A stretch of 56,942 nt of DNA from ZC4RG30 sp040508085. GTDB taxonomy: Bacteria; Pseudomonadota; Gammaproteobacteria; Steroidobacterales; Steroidobacteraceae. This document shows positions 40,110 through 49,396 of this stretch, piece after piece (the stretch's first letter is position 1; every line of letters begins with the position of its first letter). Position numbers and translations under genes: made by a program. The stretch lies in contig JBEVNO010000037.1 in NCBI GenBank assembly GCA_040508085.1, positions 1 to 56,942 on the forward strand. The letters are read 5' to 3'. The notes under the pieces were generated by a model that saw only the letters and a list, made by a program, of their open reading frames with translations, searched no databases and had not been told where the DNA came from.

Positions 40110-41402
40110 TCAGGCGAATGGATGATTGAGAACGATGGTGTGCTCGCGGTCGGGACCTGTGGAAATGATATCCACCGGCACACCGACCACGGACTGGATG
40201 CGCTCCAGGTAGCGGCGCGCATTCAGCGGCAGGTCTTCATAATGCGTGAGGCCGACGGTGGACTCCGCCCACCCCGGCAGATCCTCGTACACCGGTTCGA
40301 CGGCGCCGAAATCCTCCACCAGCAGCGGCGGCACGGCGGCAGTCTTGCCATGCATGCGGTAGCCGGTGCAGATGCGCAGCGTCTCCAGGCCATCCAGCAC
40401 GTCGAGCTTGGTGACGCACAGCCCCGATACGCTGGAATGGATCACCGAGCGGCGCAGCGCCACGGCATCGAACCAGCCACAGCGGCGCGGACGACCGGTG
40501 ACCGAACCGAATTCGCGGCCCACACGCGAGAGGTGCTCGCCAGTGCTGTCGAACAGCTCAGTGGGGAAAGGCCCCGCTCCCACGCGCGTCGCATAGGCTT
40601 TCACGATGCCCAGGACATGATCAAAGGCTGCAGGGCCGAGGCCGGTGCCCGTGCCCGCGCCACCCGCCGTGGTGTTCGATGAGGTGACGAACGGATAGGT
40701 GCCGTGGTCGATGTCCAGCATTGCGCCCTGCGCACCCTCGAACAGCACGTTGGCGCGCTGCACCCGCAGGTCCGCCAGTTCCTGAGTCACGTCGACGATC
40801 AGCGGCTTCAGCCGCTCGGCCTGGGTCAGCAGCGCATCGCGGGTCTCGGCCACATCGACGGCCGGCAGCTTGAAATACTGCGTGAGCACGAAGTTGTGGA
40901 AATCGAGCACTTCGGCGAGCTGCTCGCCGAAGCGTTGTGGGTTGAACAGATCCGCCACGCGCACCGCGCGGCGTGATGCCTTGTCCTCGTACGCAGGCCC
41001 GATGCCGCGACCGGTGGTACCGATCTTGTTGACGCCGCGGGCAGCCTCACGCGCCAGATCGAGGCTGACATGCGAGGGCAGGATCAGCGGACAGCCCGGC
41101 GAGATGCGCAGGCGGTCGAACACCGGCACGCCACGGTCGACCAGCGTCTGCGCTTCCTTGAACAGCGCCGGCAGTGACAGCACCACGCCATTGCCGATAT
41201 AGCAGCGCGCCCCATCACGCAGGATGCCCGAGGGAATCAATGACAGGATGGTCTTCTCGCCATCGATCACCAGCGTATGGCCGGCGTTGTGGCCGCCCTG
41301 GAACCGCGCGACGGCAACGGCGCGTTCCATCAGCAGGTCGACGACCTTGCCCTTGCCTTCATCGCCCCACTGCGTGCCGATGACAATTACGAAACGACCC
41401 AT
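40110..41402 (-). CDS. purA: adenylosuccinate synthetase
   Basis: A 430-residue enzyme that joins IMP and aspartate with GTP in the first step to AMP. The N-terminal GTP loop is TQWGDEGKGKVVDLL, then GGHNAGHTLVIDG, TTGRGIGPAYEDK and the GTP base-contact segment near the C-terminus (LLVEDFGAVEP, followed by a D-P-R-type region). Length and motifs are normal. It ends the nnrD-to-purA block and is followed by the carotenoid-oxygenase gene after 20 nt. The DUF2065 gene lies 9 nt upstream. Confidence 0.98.
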   Translation of the reverse strand: MGRFVIVIGTQWGDEGKGKVVDLLMERAVAVARFQGGHNAGHTLVIDGEKTILSLIPSGILRDGARCYIGNGVVLSLPALFKEAQTLVDRGVPVFDRLRISPGCPLILPSHVSLDLAREAARGVNKIGTTGRGIGPAYEDKASRRAVRVADLFNPQRFGEQLAEVLDFHNFVLTQYFKLPAVDVAETRDALLTQAERLKPLIVDVTQELADLRVQRANVLFEGAQGAMLDIDHGTYPFVTSSNTTAGGAGTGTGLGPAAFDHVLGIVKAYATRVGAGPFPTELFDSTGEHLSRVGREFGSVTGRPRRCGWFDAVALRRSVIHSSVSGLCVTKLDVLDGLETLRICTGYRMHGKTAAVPPLLVEDFGAVEPVYEDLPGWAESTVGLTHYEDLPLNARRYLERIQSVVGVPVDIISTGPDREHTIVLNHPFA

Positions 41403-41411
41403 GCTGTTTTC

Positions 41412-41615
41412 TCAGTTGGAATGGCGGACCAAAAACAGCAGCAGCAGGCCCAGTGCCATGCTGATGCCACCAGCCAGACGCAGCTCCCGGCTACCCAGCT
41501 GGGCAAGCTGCGCGAACATGCGGCGCGTGCCGGTGGGGTTCAGGAATGGCAGCAAACCTTCCAGCACGAGCAGGATAGCCACGGCAGCCAGCAAGTCTGA
41601 CCAGGCAAGGTTCAC
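41412..41615 (-). CDS. DUF2065 (YjeT-like) small membrane protein
   Basis: A 67-residue protein with two hydrophobic helices (SDLLAAVAILLVLEGLLPFL and RLAGGISMALGLLLLFLV) joined by a basic loop containing NPTGTRRMFAQLAQLG. This is the conserved DUF2065 layout, equivalent to YjeT of Escherichia coli, encoded between hflC and purA there as here. Function is unknown; conserved linkage suggests a role close to HflKC. Confidence 0.85.
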   Translation of the reverse strand: MNLAWSDLLAAVAILLVLEGLLPFLNPTGTRRMFAQLAQLGSRELRLAGGISMALGLLLLFLVRHSN

Positions 41616-41636
41616 GCGGCGGCCCCGGTGCTGGTG

Positions 41637-42506
41637 TCAGCGGCGGCCAGCCGAATCCAGGTATTTGAAGAACTCGCCATCCGGCGACACCACCCAGACA
41701 TCGCCGTCCCGCGCGAGCGAGTTGCGGTAGGCCTGCAGACTGCGGTAGAAGCCGTAGAACTCGGGCGATTTGCTGTAGGCCTGGGAGGAAATGCGGGCCG
41801 CCTGGCCATCGCCTTCGCCGCGCAGGCGCTGCGAATCGCGCTGCGAAGTGGCCAGCAGCTCAGTGCGGGTGCGATCCGCCTCGGCGCGGATGCGCTCCGC
41901 ATCGGCGCTGCCCTCGGCACGCAGCCGGTTGCCGAGCGCGCGGAAATTCTCCTGCATACGCTGGTACACCGAGCCGCTGACCTCGTCGGGCAGGTCGATA
42001 CGCTGGATGCGCACGTCGATCAGCTCGATGCCCAGCTCCTGCACCGAGGTGCTGGCGCGGCTGAACATGTCGCCAGTGAATGCCGTGCGTTCGGCGATGA
42101 CGATTTCCTGCAGCGTGCGGCGTGCCACCACGCCCTTGATCCCGTCCTTCACGTTGTCGCCGAGGCGCGAGGAGGCCACCGCCTCGATGCCATTGGTGGT
42201 GCGGTAATACAGCGCGGCATCCTTGACCCGCCACTTCACGTAGAAGTCGACGATCAGCGCCTTGTTCTCGCTGGTGAGGAAGGTCTCGCCCTCGTAGCGG
42301 TGCGTGATGATGCGGCGCTCGAAGCGGCGCACCTCGTTGACCAGTGGCAGCTTCACGTGCAGGCCCGGGCCATAGCCCTCGCCCACGATCTTGCCGAGCT
42401 CGGTGCGGATGGCAACCTCGGTCTCGCTCACCTGGAACAGGCTGCCCCACACGAGGATCAGCAGACCCGCGAACGCGAACAGCAGCGCTGGCATGCGCGC
42501 ATTCAT
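41637..42506 (-). CDS. hflC: HflC, subunit of the HflKC regulator of FtsH
   Basis: A 289-residue SPFH/band-7 protein that forms, with HflK, a periplasm-facing cage around the FtsH protease. One N-terminal membrane helix (LLFAFAGLLILVWGSLFQV) is followed by the SPFH domain (RRIITHRYEGETFLTSENKAL) and a long charged helix (AEGSADAERIRAEADRT). The C-terminus ends SPDGEFFKYL. Its ATG overlaps the hflK stop (TGATG), giving translational coupling. Confidence 0.96.
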   Translation of the reverse strand: MNARMPALLFAFAGLLILVWGSLFQVSETEVAIRTELGKIVGEGYGPGLHVKLPLVNEVRRFERRIITHRYEGETFLTSENKALIVDFYVKWRVKDAALYYRTTNGIEAVASSRLGDNVKDGIKGVVARRTLQEIVIAERTAFTGDMFSRASTSVQELGIELIDVRIQRIDLPDEVSGSVYQRMQENFRALGNRLRAEGSADAERIRAEADRTRTELLATSQRDSQRLRGEGDGQAARISSQAYSKSPEFYGFYRSLQAYRNSLARDGDVWVVSPDGEFFKYLDSAGRR

Positions 42507-43654
42507 CAGCGCACTCCCCGGCTGCGGCCGTCGACCGTCACACCCGGCAGCTCTTCCATGGGCGGCGCAGCCACCGCCGCGCCCGGCACCGCGGCCGCGC
42601 CGGTACGTGCGGCATTGCGTTCCAGCAGCTTGTCCAGCGGCAGGTAGATCATGTTGCTGCCGGCGCCACCCTTGGAATCGAGGATGATCTTCTTCGTCTC
42701 GCGCATGATCTGCTCGATGGTCTCGATGTACATGCGCTGGCGCGTGACTTCCGGCGCCTGCGCATAGGCTGCGTAGATGCTGTTGAAACGCGCGACATCA
42801 CCTTCGGCCAGTGAGACCACCTGCGCCTTGTATGCCTCGGCGTCCTGCAGCTGGCGCTGTGCCAGACCCTGCGCCTTGGGCAGGATGTCGTTGGCGTAGG
42901 CCTGTGCTTCCTTGCTGTAGCGCTCGCGATCCTCGATGGCCTTGTTGGCGTCGCGCTGCGCGGCCACCACGGCGTCGGGCACCTGCACGTCGGTGAGATT
43001 GACGCTGGTGATGCGGATGCCGCTGTTGTAGCTGTCGAGCGTGCGCTGGATGAGCTCGCGCGTGCTGTCGGTGACGCGCTGGCGGGCCGAACCCAGGATC
43101 TCCTCCAGACTCGCCTGCCCAACCACTTCGCGCAGCGCACTCTCGCCCACTTCGGCGAGCGTCTTGTCCACATCCTTGACCTGGAACAGCACCTTCACCG
43201 GATCGGCGTTCTGGAACTGGATCGCGGCGCGCAGATCCACCAGATTCACGTCCGCGGTGAGTACGCGCGAGCGGTACTCCACGCTGTTGACCTGCGAGAC
43301 ATTGACCTTGGTCACCTTGTCGATGGGCCACGGGAAGGTCCAGCCCCAGCCGGGGCTCACCGTCTCATTGAAGCGGCCGAAACGCTGCACCACACCCAGA
43401 TCCGAGGCGTTGACCTGGAACATGCCGGATGCCAGCCACAGCACCAGCAGCACTGCAGCGATGATCCACCCCAGCCCGCCGGGCGGCGCGGCGGTGCCGC
43501 CCGCTGGCGGCTCGTCGGAGGAGCCACCACCCAGGGCTGCCTGCAGCTTCTGCTGGAAATTCCTGAGGGTTTGTTCCAGGCCGCCGGACTGGCCGGCGGG
43601 ACGCTTCCTGCCCCAAGGGTTTTCACCCCGGTTTCCGGGCTCGTTCCATGCCAT
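42506..43654 (-). CDS. hflK: HflK, subunit of the HflKC regulator of FtsH
   Basis: A 382-residue SPFH protein. A Gly/Asn-rich cytoplasmic start (MAWNEPGNRGENPWG) with a coiled segment is followed by the membrane helix (GWIIAAVLLVLWLASGMF), the SPFH domain (DLGVVQRFGRFNETVSPGW) and a long helical tail that contacts HflC. The start at 43654 gives the normal MAWNEPG N-terminus; the frame is open to 43693 inside hflX and a GTG there is possible. The C-terminal tail is rich in Pro and Ala. It couples to hflC by TGATG and lies 29 nt after hflX. Confidence 0.95.
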   Translation of the reverse strand: MAWNEPGNRGENPWGRKRPAGQSGGLEQTLRNFQQKLQAALGGGSSDEPPAGGTAAPPGGLGWIIAAVLLVLWLASGMFQVNASDLGVVQRFGRFNETVSPGWGWTFPWPIDKVTKVNVSQVNSVEYRSRVLTADVNLVDLRAAIQFQNADPVKVLFQVKDVDKTLAEVGESALREVVGQASLEEILGSARQRVTDSTRELIQRTLDSYNSGIRITSVNLTDVQVPDAVVAAQRDANKAIEDRERYSKEAQAYANDILPKAQGLAQRQLQDAEAYKAQVVSLAEGDVARFNSIYAAYAQAPEVTRQRMYIETIEQIMRETKKIILDSKGGAGSNMIYLPLDKLLERNAARTGAAAVPGAAVAAPPMEELPGVTVDGRSRGVR

Positions 43655-43683
43655 CGATTGTTTGCTTTGAGCGTGAGGAGTAA

Positions 43684-45018
43684 TTATCGCCACCCGGCTG
43701 GATGGCGTTGCATCGTGCCGGTGGATTCTAGGGTATGGCTATCGACGGGAACAAGCTTGGCGCCCGGGACCCTCAATAGCGCCGCAAGCTCCTCGTCGGG
43801 GAGGTCCAGATCCAGTTCGAAGGCCTCCTCGCCGCTGCGCTCGCCCTGGACCACGCCGGCCGCATAGAGTTTCGCGCGCGCCGCGCCCGCAGCCAGCGGC
43901 AGCAGGACACGGACACGCCGCACCGTGCGGGCCAGCCGCTCGGCAACCGCCAGGGCCAGCTGCTCAAGGCCGGTGTTCCGTTCGGCGCTGATCCACACGG
44001 CATCGATGCTGCCATCCTCCGCCCGGTCCACGCGCGCGGCTTCGTCCAGCCGGTCGATCTTGTTGAACACCCGGATGCTGGGGATGTCGCCGGCGCCGAT
44101 CTCCTGCAGCACGCGCTCCACCTCGAGCATGTGCTCGGCACGCCGCGGATCGCTGGCATCGATGACATGCAGCAGCAAGGTGGCTTCGCGCGCTTCGGTC
44201 AGCGTGGACTGGAAAGCGGCTACCAGCTCATGTGGCAGGTCGCGGATGAAGCCGACTGTATCGGCCACCACCACCGGCGTGCCACCGGGCAGGCGCAGCC
44301 GCCGCACCGTGGGATCGAGTGTGGCGAACAGCTGGTCGGCAACATAGGCGTTGGTGTCGCCTGTGAGGCTGCGGAACAGCGTGGACTTGCCGGCATTGGT
44401 GTAGCCCACCAGTGCCACCGATGGAATGGGAATGGCGGCGCGCGCGCCGCGTCCGGTCTCGCGCTGCACTTTAAGCTTCTGCAGCCGCTCGGTGAGTATC
44501 TTCACGCGCTTGGCGAGCAGCCGGCGGTCCGTCTCGAGCTGCGTTTCACCCGGCCCGCGCAGACCGATGCTGCCGCCGCGCTGGCGTTCAAGGTGAGTCC
44601 AGCCGCGCACCAGGCGGCTCGCGATGTGCTTCAGCTGCGCCAGTTCCACTTCCAGCTTGCCCTCGTGGCTCTTGGCGCGCTGCGCGAAGATATCGAGGAT
44701 CAGGCTGCTGCGGTCGAGGACGCGTTTGCCGGTGAGCTTCTCGAGATTGCGCTCCTGGCTGGGCGACAGGGGATGATCAACGAGCACCACATCCGCATCG
44801 TGTGCCATTGCCTCGAGCCGGATCTCCTCGGCCTTGCCGCTGCCCACGAAGTAGCGCGGATCGGGCTTATCACGCCGGCCTGTGAGGGTGGCAACCGGAG
44901 TGGCGCCCGCCGAAATGGCGAGTTGCCTGAACTCGCTGACATCTTCCTGGTCGAGTGGCGCGCCCAGGCCCAGCCGCACCAGCACCGCCCGCTCACCGGT
45001 ACCTGGACGGTCGAACAT
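43684..45018 (-). CDS. hflX: GTPase HflX, ribosome-splitting factor
   Basis: A 444-residue GTPase that rescues stalled or heat-damaged ribosomes. The N-terminal HflX domain (about 1-190) contains FVGSGKAEEIRL and GPGETQLETDRRLL. The G-domain has VALVGYTNAGKSTLFRSLTG, DTVGFIRDLPHELV and FNKIDRLD. The C-terminal domain is of usual length. Its ATG overlaps the hfq stop (TGATG), so the two are coupled as in other gammaproteobacteria. Confidence 0.97.
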   Translation of the reverse strand: MFDRPGTGERAVLVRLGLGAPLDQEDVSEFRQLAISAGATPVATLTGRRDKPDPRYFVGSGKAEEIRLEAMAHDADVVLVDHPLSPSQERNLEKLTGKRVLDRSSLILDIFAQRAKSHEGKLEVELAQLKHIASRLVRGWTHLERQRGGSIGLRGPGETQLETDRRLLAKRVKILTERLQKLKVQRETGRGARAAIPIPSVALVGYTNAGKSTLFRSLTGDTNAYVADQLFATLDPTVRRLRLPGGTPVVVADTVGFIRDLPHELVAAFQSTLTEAREATLLLHVIDASDPRRAEHMLEVERVLQEIGAGDIPSIRVFNKIDRLDEAARVDRAEDGSIDAVWISAERNTGLEQLALAVAERLARTVRRVRVLLPLAAGAARAKLYAAGVVQGERSGEEAFELDLDLPDEELAALLRVPGAKLVPVDSHTLESTGTMQRHPAGWR

Positions 45019-45272
45019 CAGCTGGCGGCTTCCTCCGCGCCGGCTTCCTCGTCGAGGCCCGGCAGGCGCACGTTGCGGGCCGGCACGACCGTCGAGATCG
45101 CATGCTTGTACACCATCTGATTGACACTGTTCTTCAGCAGTACGACGAACTGGTCGAAGGAGTCGATGGTTCCCTGCAACTTGATGCCGTTCACCAGATA
45201 GATGGAGACCGGCACGCGCTCCTTGCGCAGCGCATTCAGGAAGGGGTCCTGCAGGGATTGGGTCTTGGCCAC
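45018..45272 (-). CDS. hfq: RNA chaperone Hfq
   Basis: An 84-residue Sm-like protein that forms a hexamer and pairs small RNAs with mRNAs. Sm1 is QDPFLNALRKERVPVSIYL with QLD-type loop IDSFDQFVVLLKNSVNQMVYKH covering the poly(A) and uridine faces (the Tyr-Lys-His of the proximal site is present). The acidic tail EEAGAEEAAS is short. The GTG at 45272 follows AAGGAG at optimal spacing. It lies 40 nt after miaA, an AT-rich gap that may hold an internal promoter. Confidence 0.98.
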   Translation of the reverse strand: MAKTQSLQDPFLNALRKERVPVSIYLVNGIKLQGTIDSFDQFVVLLKNSVNQMVYKHAISTVVPARNVRLPGLDEEAGAEEAAS

Positions 45273-45312
45273 GACGTTCTCCTTATTTTCTCTTTTCTAA
45301 TAGCGCATCTTA

Positions 45313-46284
45313 TCATGGGGTCATCAGGCCTTCGATCAAGTGCTGTGAAATACGCTTAATTTCGCGCGCATCGAACGGGTCCGCGCGTAGGACTATGCCG
45401 CTGTTTGGCAACAAATTGCCGGCGCGCAGCCACGTGAGCTGACGCTTCGCCAGTTGCCGGGTCGCAGCCAGTGCCCGGGTCGCTGCATCCGCCAGTGTTT
45501 CATTGCCCAGGGCATATTCCAGCAGCTGCCGGTAGCCGACCAGACGCAGCGCCGGCGCCTGCCTATCGATCCCGACCCGCGCCACCAGGCTCGCCACTTC
45601 CGTGGCGAAACCCGCCTGCAGCATGGCCGCCAGACGCTGCTCCAGCAGCGCATGCAATCTTCCCCGGTCGGCAGGTTGCAGCACCGCAATCCGCCAGGCG
45701 CTGAAGTCGTAAGCCTGTTCCGCCGCGCCCCAGTGCGCGCTGCGTGTCGTGCCGGATACGGTCAGGATTTCCAGCGCCCGCTGGATGCGCTGCGCGTCAT
45801 TGGGATGGATGCGCGCCGCACTGTCTGGATCATGCGTGGCGAGTTCGGCGTGCAGCCCCGGCCAGCCCTCGCGCGCCGCCCGCGCATCGATGGCCGCGCG
45901 CACGTCGCCATGGGCGGCTGGCATCTGCGCAATCCCCTGGAACAATGCGCGGTAGTACAGCATCGTCCCACCCACCAGCAGCGGTAGCCGGCCGCGCGCG
46001 GCGATGGCCTGGATGAGCGCGAGGCAGTCGACACGGAACTCGCCTGCCGAGTACACCTCTTCGGGATCGCGGATGTCGATGAGGTGGTGCACCACGGCAG
46101 CGCGCTCGGACGGCGCCGGCTTGGCGGTTCCGATATCCAGACCGCGATACACCTGTGCTGAATCGACGCTGATGATTTCGACCGGCAACTGCGCGGCCAG
46201 GCGCAGTGCCAGTGCACTTTTGCCGCTGCCAGTGGGACCCAGGATGGCGATGCCGGCTGGCAGCGCGATGCCGGCGGCGCGCAT
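45313..46284 (-). CDS. miaA: tRNA dimethylallyltransferase
   Basis: A 323-residue enzyme that adds a dimethylallyl group to A37 of tRNAs reading U-starting codons. Walker A is AILGPTGSGKSALALRLA, then EIISVDSAQVYRGLDIGTAKP and HHLIDIRDPEEVYSAGEF. The insertion domain includes HPNDAQRIQRALEI. The ATG at 46284 begins 5 nt after the mutL stop; a GTG at 46293 overlapping that stop would add three residues. A longer frame to 46644 lies in mutL and is not used. Confidence 0.97.
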   Translation of the reverse strand: MRAAGIALPAGIAILGPTGSGKSALALRLAAQLPVEIISVDSAQVYRGLDIGTAKPAPSERAAVVHHLIDIRDPEEVYSAGEFRVDCLALIQAIAARGRLPLLVGGTMLYYRALFQGIAQMPAAHGDVRAAIDARAAREGWPGLHAELATHDPDSAARIHPNDAQRIQRALEILTVSGTTRSAHWGAAEQAYDFSAWRIAVLQPADRGRLHALLEQRLAAMLQAGFATEVASLVARVGIDRQAPALRLVGYRQLLEYALGNETLADAATRALAATRQLAKRQLTWLRAGNLLPNSGIVLRADPFDAREIKRISQHLIEGLMTP

Positions 46285-46289
46285 CGCCC

Positions 46290-48044
46290 TCACCGGCCGC
46301 GCAGGAACAGCCGGTCGAGATCGGCCAGTGCCACGCGGGTAAAGGTGGGGCGGCCGTGGTTGCACTGGCTCGCCCGGTCGGTCTGTTCCATCTGGCGCAG
46401 CAGCGCATCCATCTCGGACAGCGACAGCCGCCGGCCACCATGCACGGCGCCGCGGCAGGCGATGGTGGCGAGCAGCCGGTGCTCCGCGCCTTCCACGTGG
46501 TGTGCGCCCTCGTCGGCGGCCACTGCAAGGGCCGTGTTGCGCACCAGCTCGGCCACGTTCTCGCGCGCCAGCAGGGCCGGCACGCTGCGCACCGCCAAGA
46601 CGTCCGGTGCGATGCGCGACAGCTCGAAACCACAGCGCGACCACTCGGCTTCTTCCTCGAACAGACGATCAATGACCGGCTCCGGCAGCGCTACTGTCAC
46701 CGGCTCCAGCAGACGCTGCGCATCGGCATGCCGTCCGGCATGATCCGCCTTCAGCTTCTCGTACAGCACGCGCTCGTGCCCGGCGTGCATGTCCACCAGC
46801 ACCAGGCCCGCCGCATCCTGCGCCAGGATGTAGATGCCATGCAGCTGTGCGATGGCGGTGCCCAGGGGGCGCTCGTCGGCCGCGGGTAGCGACGCACGCA
46901 AGGGCGGCGCCGGAACATCGGCTTCACTTCTGAATGGCCCCGCCACTTCGCGCACCGCCCAGGGAATGGCGCGCGCCTGGAAATCGAAGGTGTGACTGTG
47001 CGCAGCCGGTGTCGGGCGCGTATCTACCGCACTCGCCTGCGCGCCGGGCCTGGTATCGGCCAGGCGCCGCTCCACGGCGCGCATGATGAAATCATGTACG
47101 CCGCGCGATTCGCGGAACCGCAGTTCCTGCTTGGCCGGATGGGCGTTCACATCAACCTCGTGCGGGTCGATCTCCAGATGCAATACATAGGCCGGATGGC
47201 GCCCGCCATAGAGCACATCGCGATAGCCGAGCTTGACGGCATTGAGAAGCACCCGGTCGCGCACCGCGCGGCCGTTCACGAACCAGTGCGTGAGATCGGG
47301 CTGGGCGCGCGAGAAGGTGGGCTGGCTCATCCAGCCCGACAGCCGCAGGGGGCCCGCCGCGATGTCGATGCCCATGCAGCCAGCCGCGAAATCCTCGCCC
47401 AGCACATCGGCCAGGCGCCGCCGTTCGTCCGTGGCGCTGGCCGCTGGCGTCACGCGCAGCTGTTCGCGCCCGTTGTTCACGTAGCGCAGTGCGATATCCG
47501 GGCGCGACAGCGCCAGGCGTTCGACCATGCGCAGCACCTGCATGGCCTCGGTGGCTTCGCTGCGCAGGAAGCGCCGCCGTGCCGGCACGTTGAAGAACAA
47601 GTCGCGCACCTCAACCACGGTGCCTTCCGGCAGTGCCGCCGGTTTCACTGATCCAGCTTCGCCGTTCTCCACCAGCACTTCGGCGGCCGCCGCCGCACCC
47701 TGCTGGCGTGAAGCCAGGCGCAGGCGCGCCACGGAGGAGATCGACGGCAGCGCCTCGCCGCGGAAACCCAGCGAGCTGACCGCCGCCAGGTCGTCCAGGG
47801 TCGCAATCTTGCTGGTGGCATGGCGCGTCAGGGCCAGCAGCAGCTCATCAGGGGCAATGCCGCGTCCATTGTCGCGCACGCGGATGAGCGCGGCGCCCCC
47901 CTGCTCGATCTCGATATCGATGCGCGTGGCGCCCGCATCGAGCGAATTCTCCACCAGCTCCTTGATCACGGACGCGGGCCGTTCAACCACCTCGCCGGCG
48001 GCAATCTGATCGACCAGGTGGGAAGGCAGGATGCGGATGGCCAT
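46290..48044 (-). CDS. mutL: DNA mismatch repair protein MutL
   Basis: A 584-residue mismatch repair factor. The N-terminal ATPase has ELVENSLDAGATRIDIEI, VRDNGRGIAPDEL and LGFRGEALPSISSV. The middle linker is Pro/Ala-rich. The C-terminal dimerisation domain contains DMHAGHERVLYEKLK (Asp near 418), which fits the endonuclease motif D-x-H-A-x2-E-x4-E, as in Pseudomonas MutL and unlike Escherichia coli MutL. It therefore probably nicks DNA itself. An upstream ATG at 48056 is an alternative start. It lies between amiC and miaA. Confidence 0.97.
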   Translation of the reverse strand: MAIRILPSHLVDQIAAGEVVERPASVIKELVENSLDAGATRIDIEIEQGGAALIRVRDNGRGIAPDELLLALTRHATSKIATLDDLAAVSSLGFRGEALPSISSVARLRLASRQQGAAAAAEVLVENGEAGSVKPAALPEGTVVEVRDLFFNVPARRRFLRSEATEAMQVLRMVERLALSRPDIALRYVNNGREQLRVTPAASATDERRRLADVLGEDFAAGCMGIDIAAGPLRLSGWMSQPTFSRAQPDLTHWFVNGRAVRDRVLLNAVKLGYRDVLYGGRHPAYVLHLEIDPHEVDVNAHPAKQELRFRESRGVHDFIMRAVERRLADTRPGAQASAVDTRPTPAAHSHTFDFQARAIPWAVREVAGPFRSEADVPAPPLRASLPAADERPLGTAIAQLHGIYILAQDAAGLVLVDMHAGHERVLYEKLKADHAGRHADAQRLLEPVTVALPEPVIDRLFEEEAEWSRCGFELSRIAPDVLAVRSVPALLARENVAELVRNTALAVAADEGAHHVEGAEHRLLATIACRGAVHGGRRLSLSEMDALLRQMEQTDRASQCNHGRPTFTRVALADLDRLFLRGR

Positions 48045-48071
48045 GCAGCCCCGCATGTTACCTGCGCGGCG

Positions 48072-49340
48072 TCAGCGCGTCGTATTGTCCGCGAGCGGCG
48101 GTAGCGCGGTGCGCCGCGCGTCGCGCTGCCGGGCGAACAAAGTGCCGTCCGGCGGGCTCTGGCGGAAGAAGCCGCGCACGCCGGTGAAGATGGCGTCCGC
48201 CACCGCTGCCTGGTGCGCCGGCGAGCGGAGTTTCTTCTCCTCGCCAGGATTCGAGATGAAGGCGGTCTCCACCAGCATGGAAGGCATGTCCGGGGATTTG
48301 AGCACGACGAATGCCGCCTGCTGTACCTGGCTGCGGCGGATGGTGCCCACCAGGTCGAGCTGCCCCAGTACGCTGGCCGCAGCCTCCGAGCTGGCGCCAA
48401 TGCTGGCGGACTGCGAGACATCCATCAGCACCGAGGCGAGGCCGTTGTCCTTGTCGCCCAGTGACACGCCGCCCTTCAGATCGGCGGCATTCTCCTGTTC
48501 GGCGAGCCAGCGCGCCGCCTCGCTCGAGGCGCCCCGGTCGGAGAGGACATACACCGAAGAGCCCGTGACGCTGCGATTCTGGATGGCATCGGCGTGCACC
48601 GACACGAACAGATCCGCGCGCGCGCGCCGCGCCAGGTTCATGCGCTCGCGCAGCGGGATGAAGCGATCCTCGTTGCGGGTCAGCACGGCGCGCATGCCCG
48701 GCTCGGCGTCGATCCGTCTGGCGAGTGCACGGGCGATGGCCAGCACCACATCCTTCTCGCGCGTGCCTCCGGCCCCGCTGGCGCCCGGATCCTGGCCACC
48801 GTGACCGGCGTCGATGGCGATGATGATGTCGCGGCCGGCATCGCCGGGCGCGTGCGCCGCACGCACCGCGACCGGATCAGCGCTGATCGCCGCAGGCAGC
48901 GCCTGGTTGACCGCCGCCGGCATCACGACAGGCGTGCCCGCAGCCGCCACTGCCCGCGGATTGAGCTCCACCACCAGCTGCGTGCCATTCGAGCTGGTGG
49001 CAAACGTGGTGCGGCGATCCAGCTCCAGCACCAGTCGCAATTTGCCGCCGGGCTGCACACCGCTGCGCAGTGATTTGACCAGCCCCGTGCCGGGCGGCAG
49101 CAGCAACGAGGCAGGCAGCTGCGCCGACTCCACATCGATGACAACCCGATGCGGATTGTCGAGCGTGAAGACTTTCTGCCTGGCGGGGGAGCTGAGCTGC
49201 AGCTCAAGGCGCGCACTGTCCGTGGTGGGCGTGGTCAGCCGCACCGCTTCCACCCGGCTGGCGGCCAGCAGCGCCGGCGCCGCCAGCAGCAGCAGACCGG
49301 CATGCAGGGCCGAACGAATGGCGCGGATGCTCATCGACAT
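48072..49340 (-). CDS. amiC: N-acetylmuramoyl-L-alanine amidase (AmiB/AmiC type)
   Basis: A 422-residue periplasmic wall amidase used in cell separation. Signal peptide (AIRSALHAGLLLLAAPALLA), AMIN domain about 30-150 (LQLSSPARQKVFTLDNPHRVVIDV), then the zinc amidase domain: IAIDAGHGGQDPGASG (His ligand), SVHADAIQNRSVTGSSVYVL (His ligand) and SMLVETAFISNPGEEKKL (catalytic Glu). It has no LysM or SPOR domain at the end. The ATG at 49340 gives the signal peptide; a longer frame overlaps tsaE. It could equally be named amiB. Confidence 0.94.
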   Translation of the reverse strand: MSMSIRAIRSALHAGLLLLAAPALLAASRVEAVRLTTPTTDSARLELQLSSPARQKVFTLDNPHRVVIDVESAQLPASLLLPPGTGLVKSLRSGVQPGGKLRLVLELDRRTTFATSSNGTQLVVELNPRAVAAAGTPVVMPAAVNQALPAAISADPVAVRAAHAPGDAGRDIIIAIDAGHGGQDPGASGAGGTREKDVVLAIARALARRIDAEPGMRAVLTRNEDRFIPLRERMNLARRARADLFVSVHADAIQNRSVTGSSVYVLSDRGASSEAARWLAEQENAADLKGGVSLGDKDNGLASVLMDVSQSASIGASSEAAASVLGQLDLVGTIRRSQVQQAAFVVLKSPDMPSMLVETAFISNPGEEKKLRSPAHQAAVADAIFTGVRGFFRQSPPDGTLFARQRDARRTALPPLADNTTR

Positions 49341-49396
49341 AATGTAGGAAACTTCCAGGGAATGTTCAATAAATATATGGGGATAGGCTCTATTCA

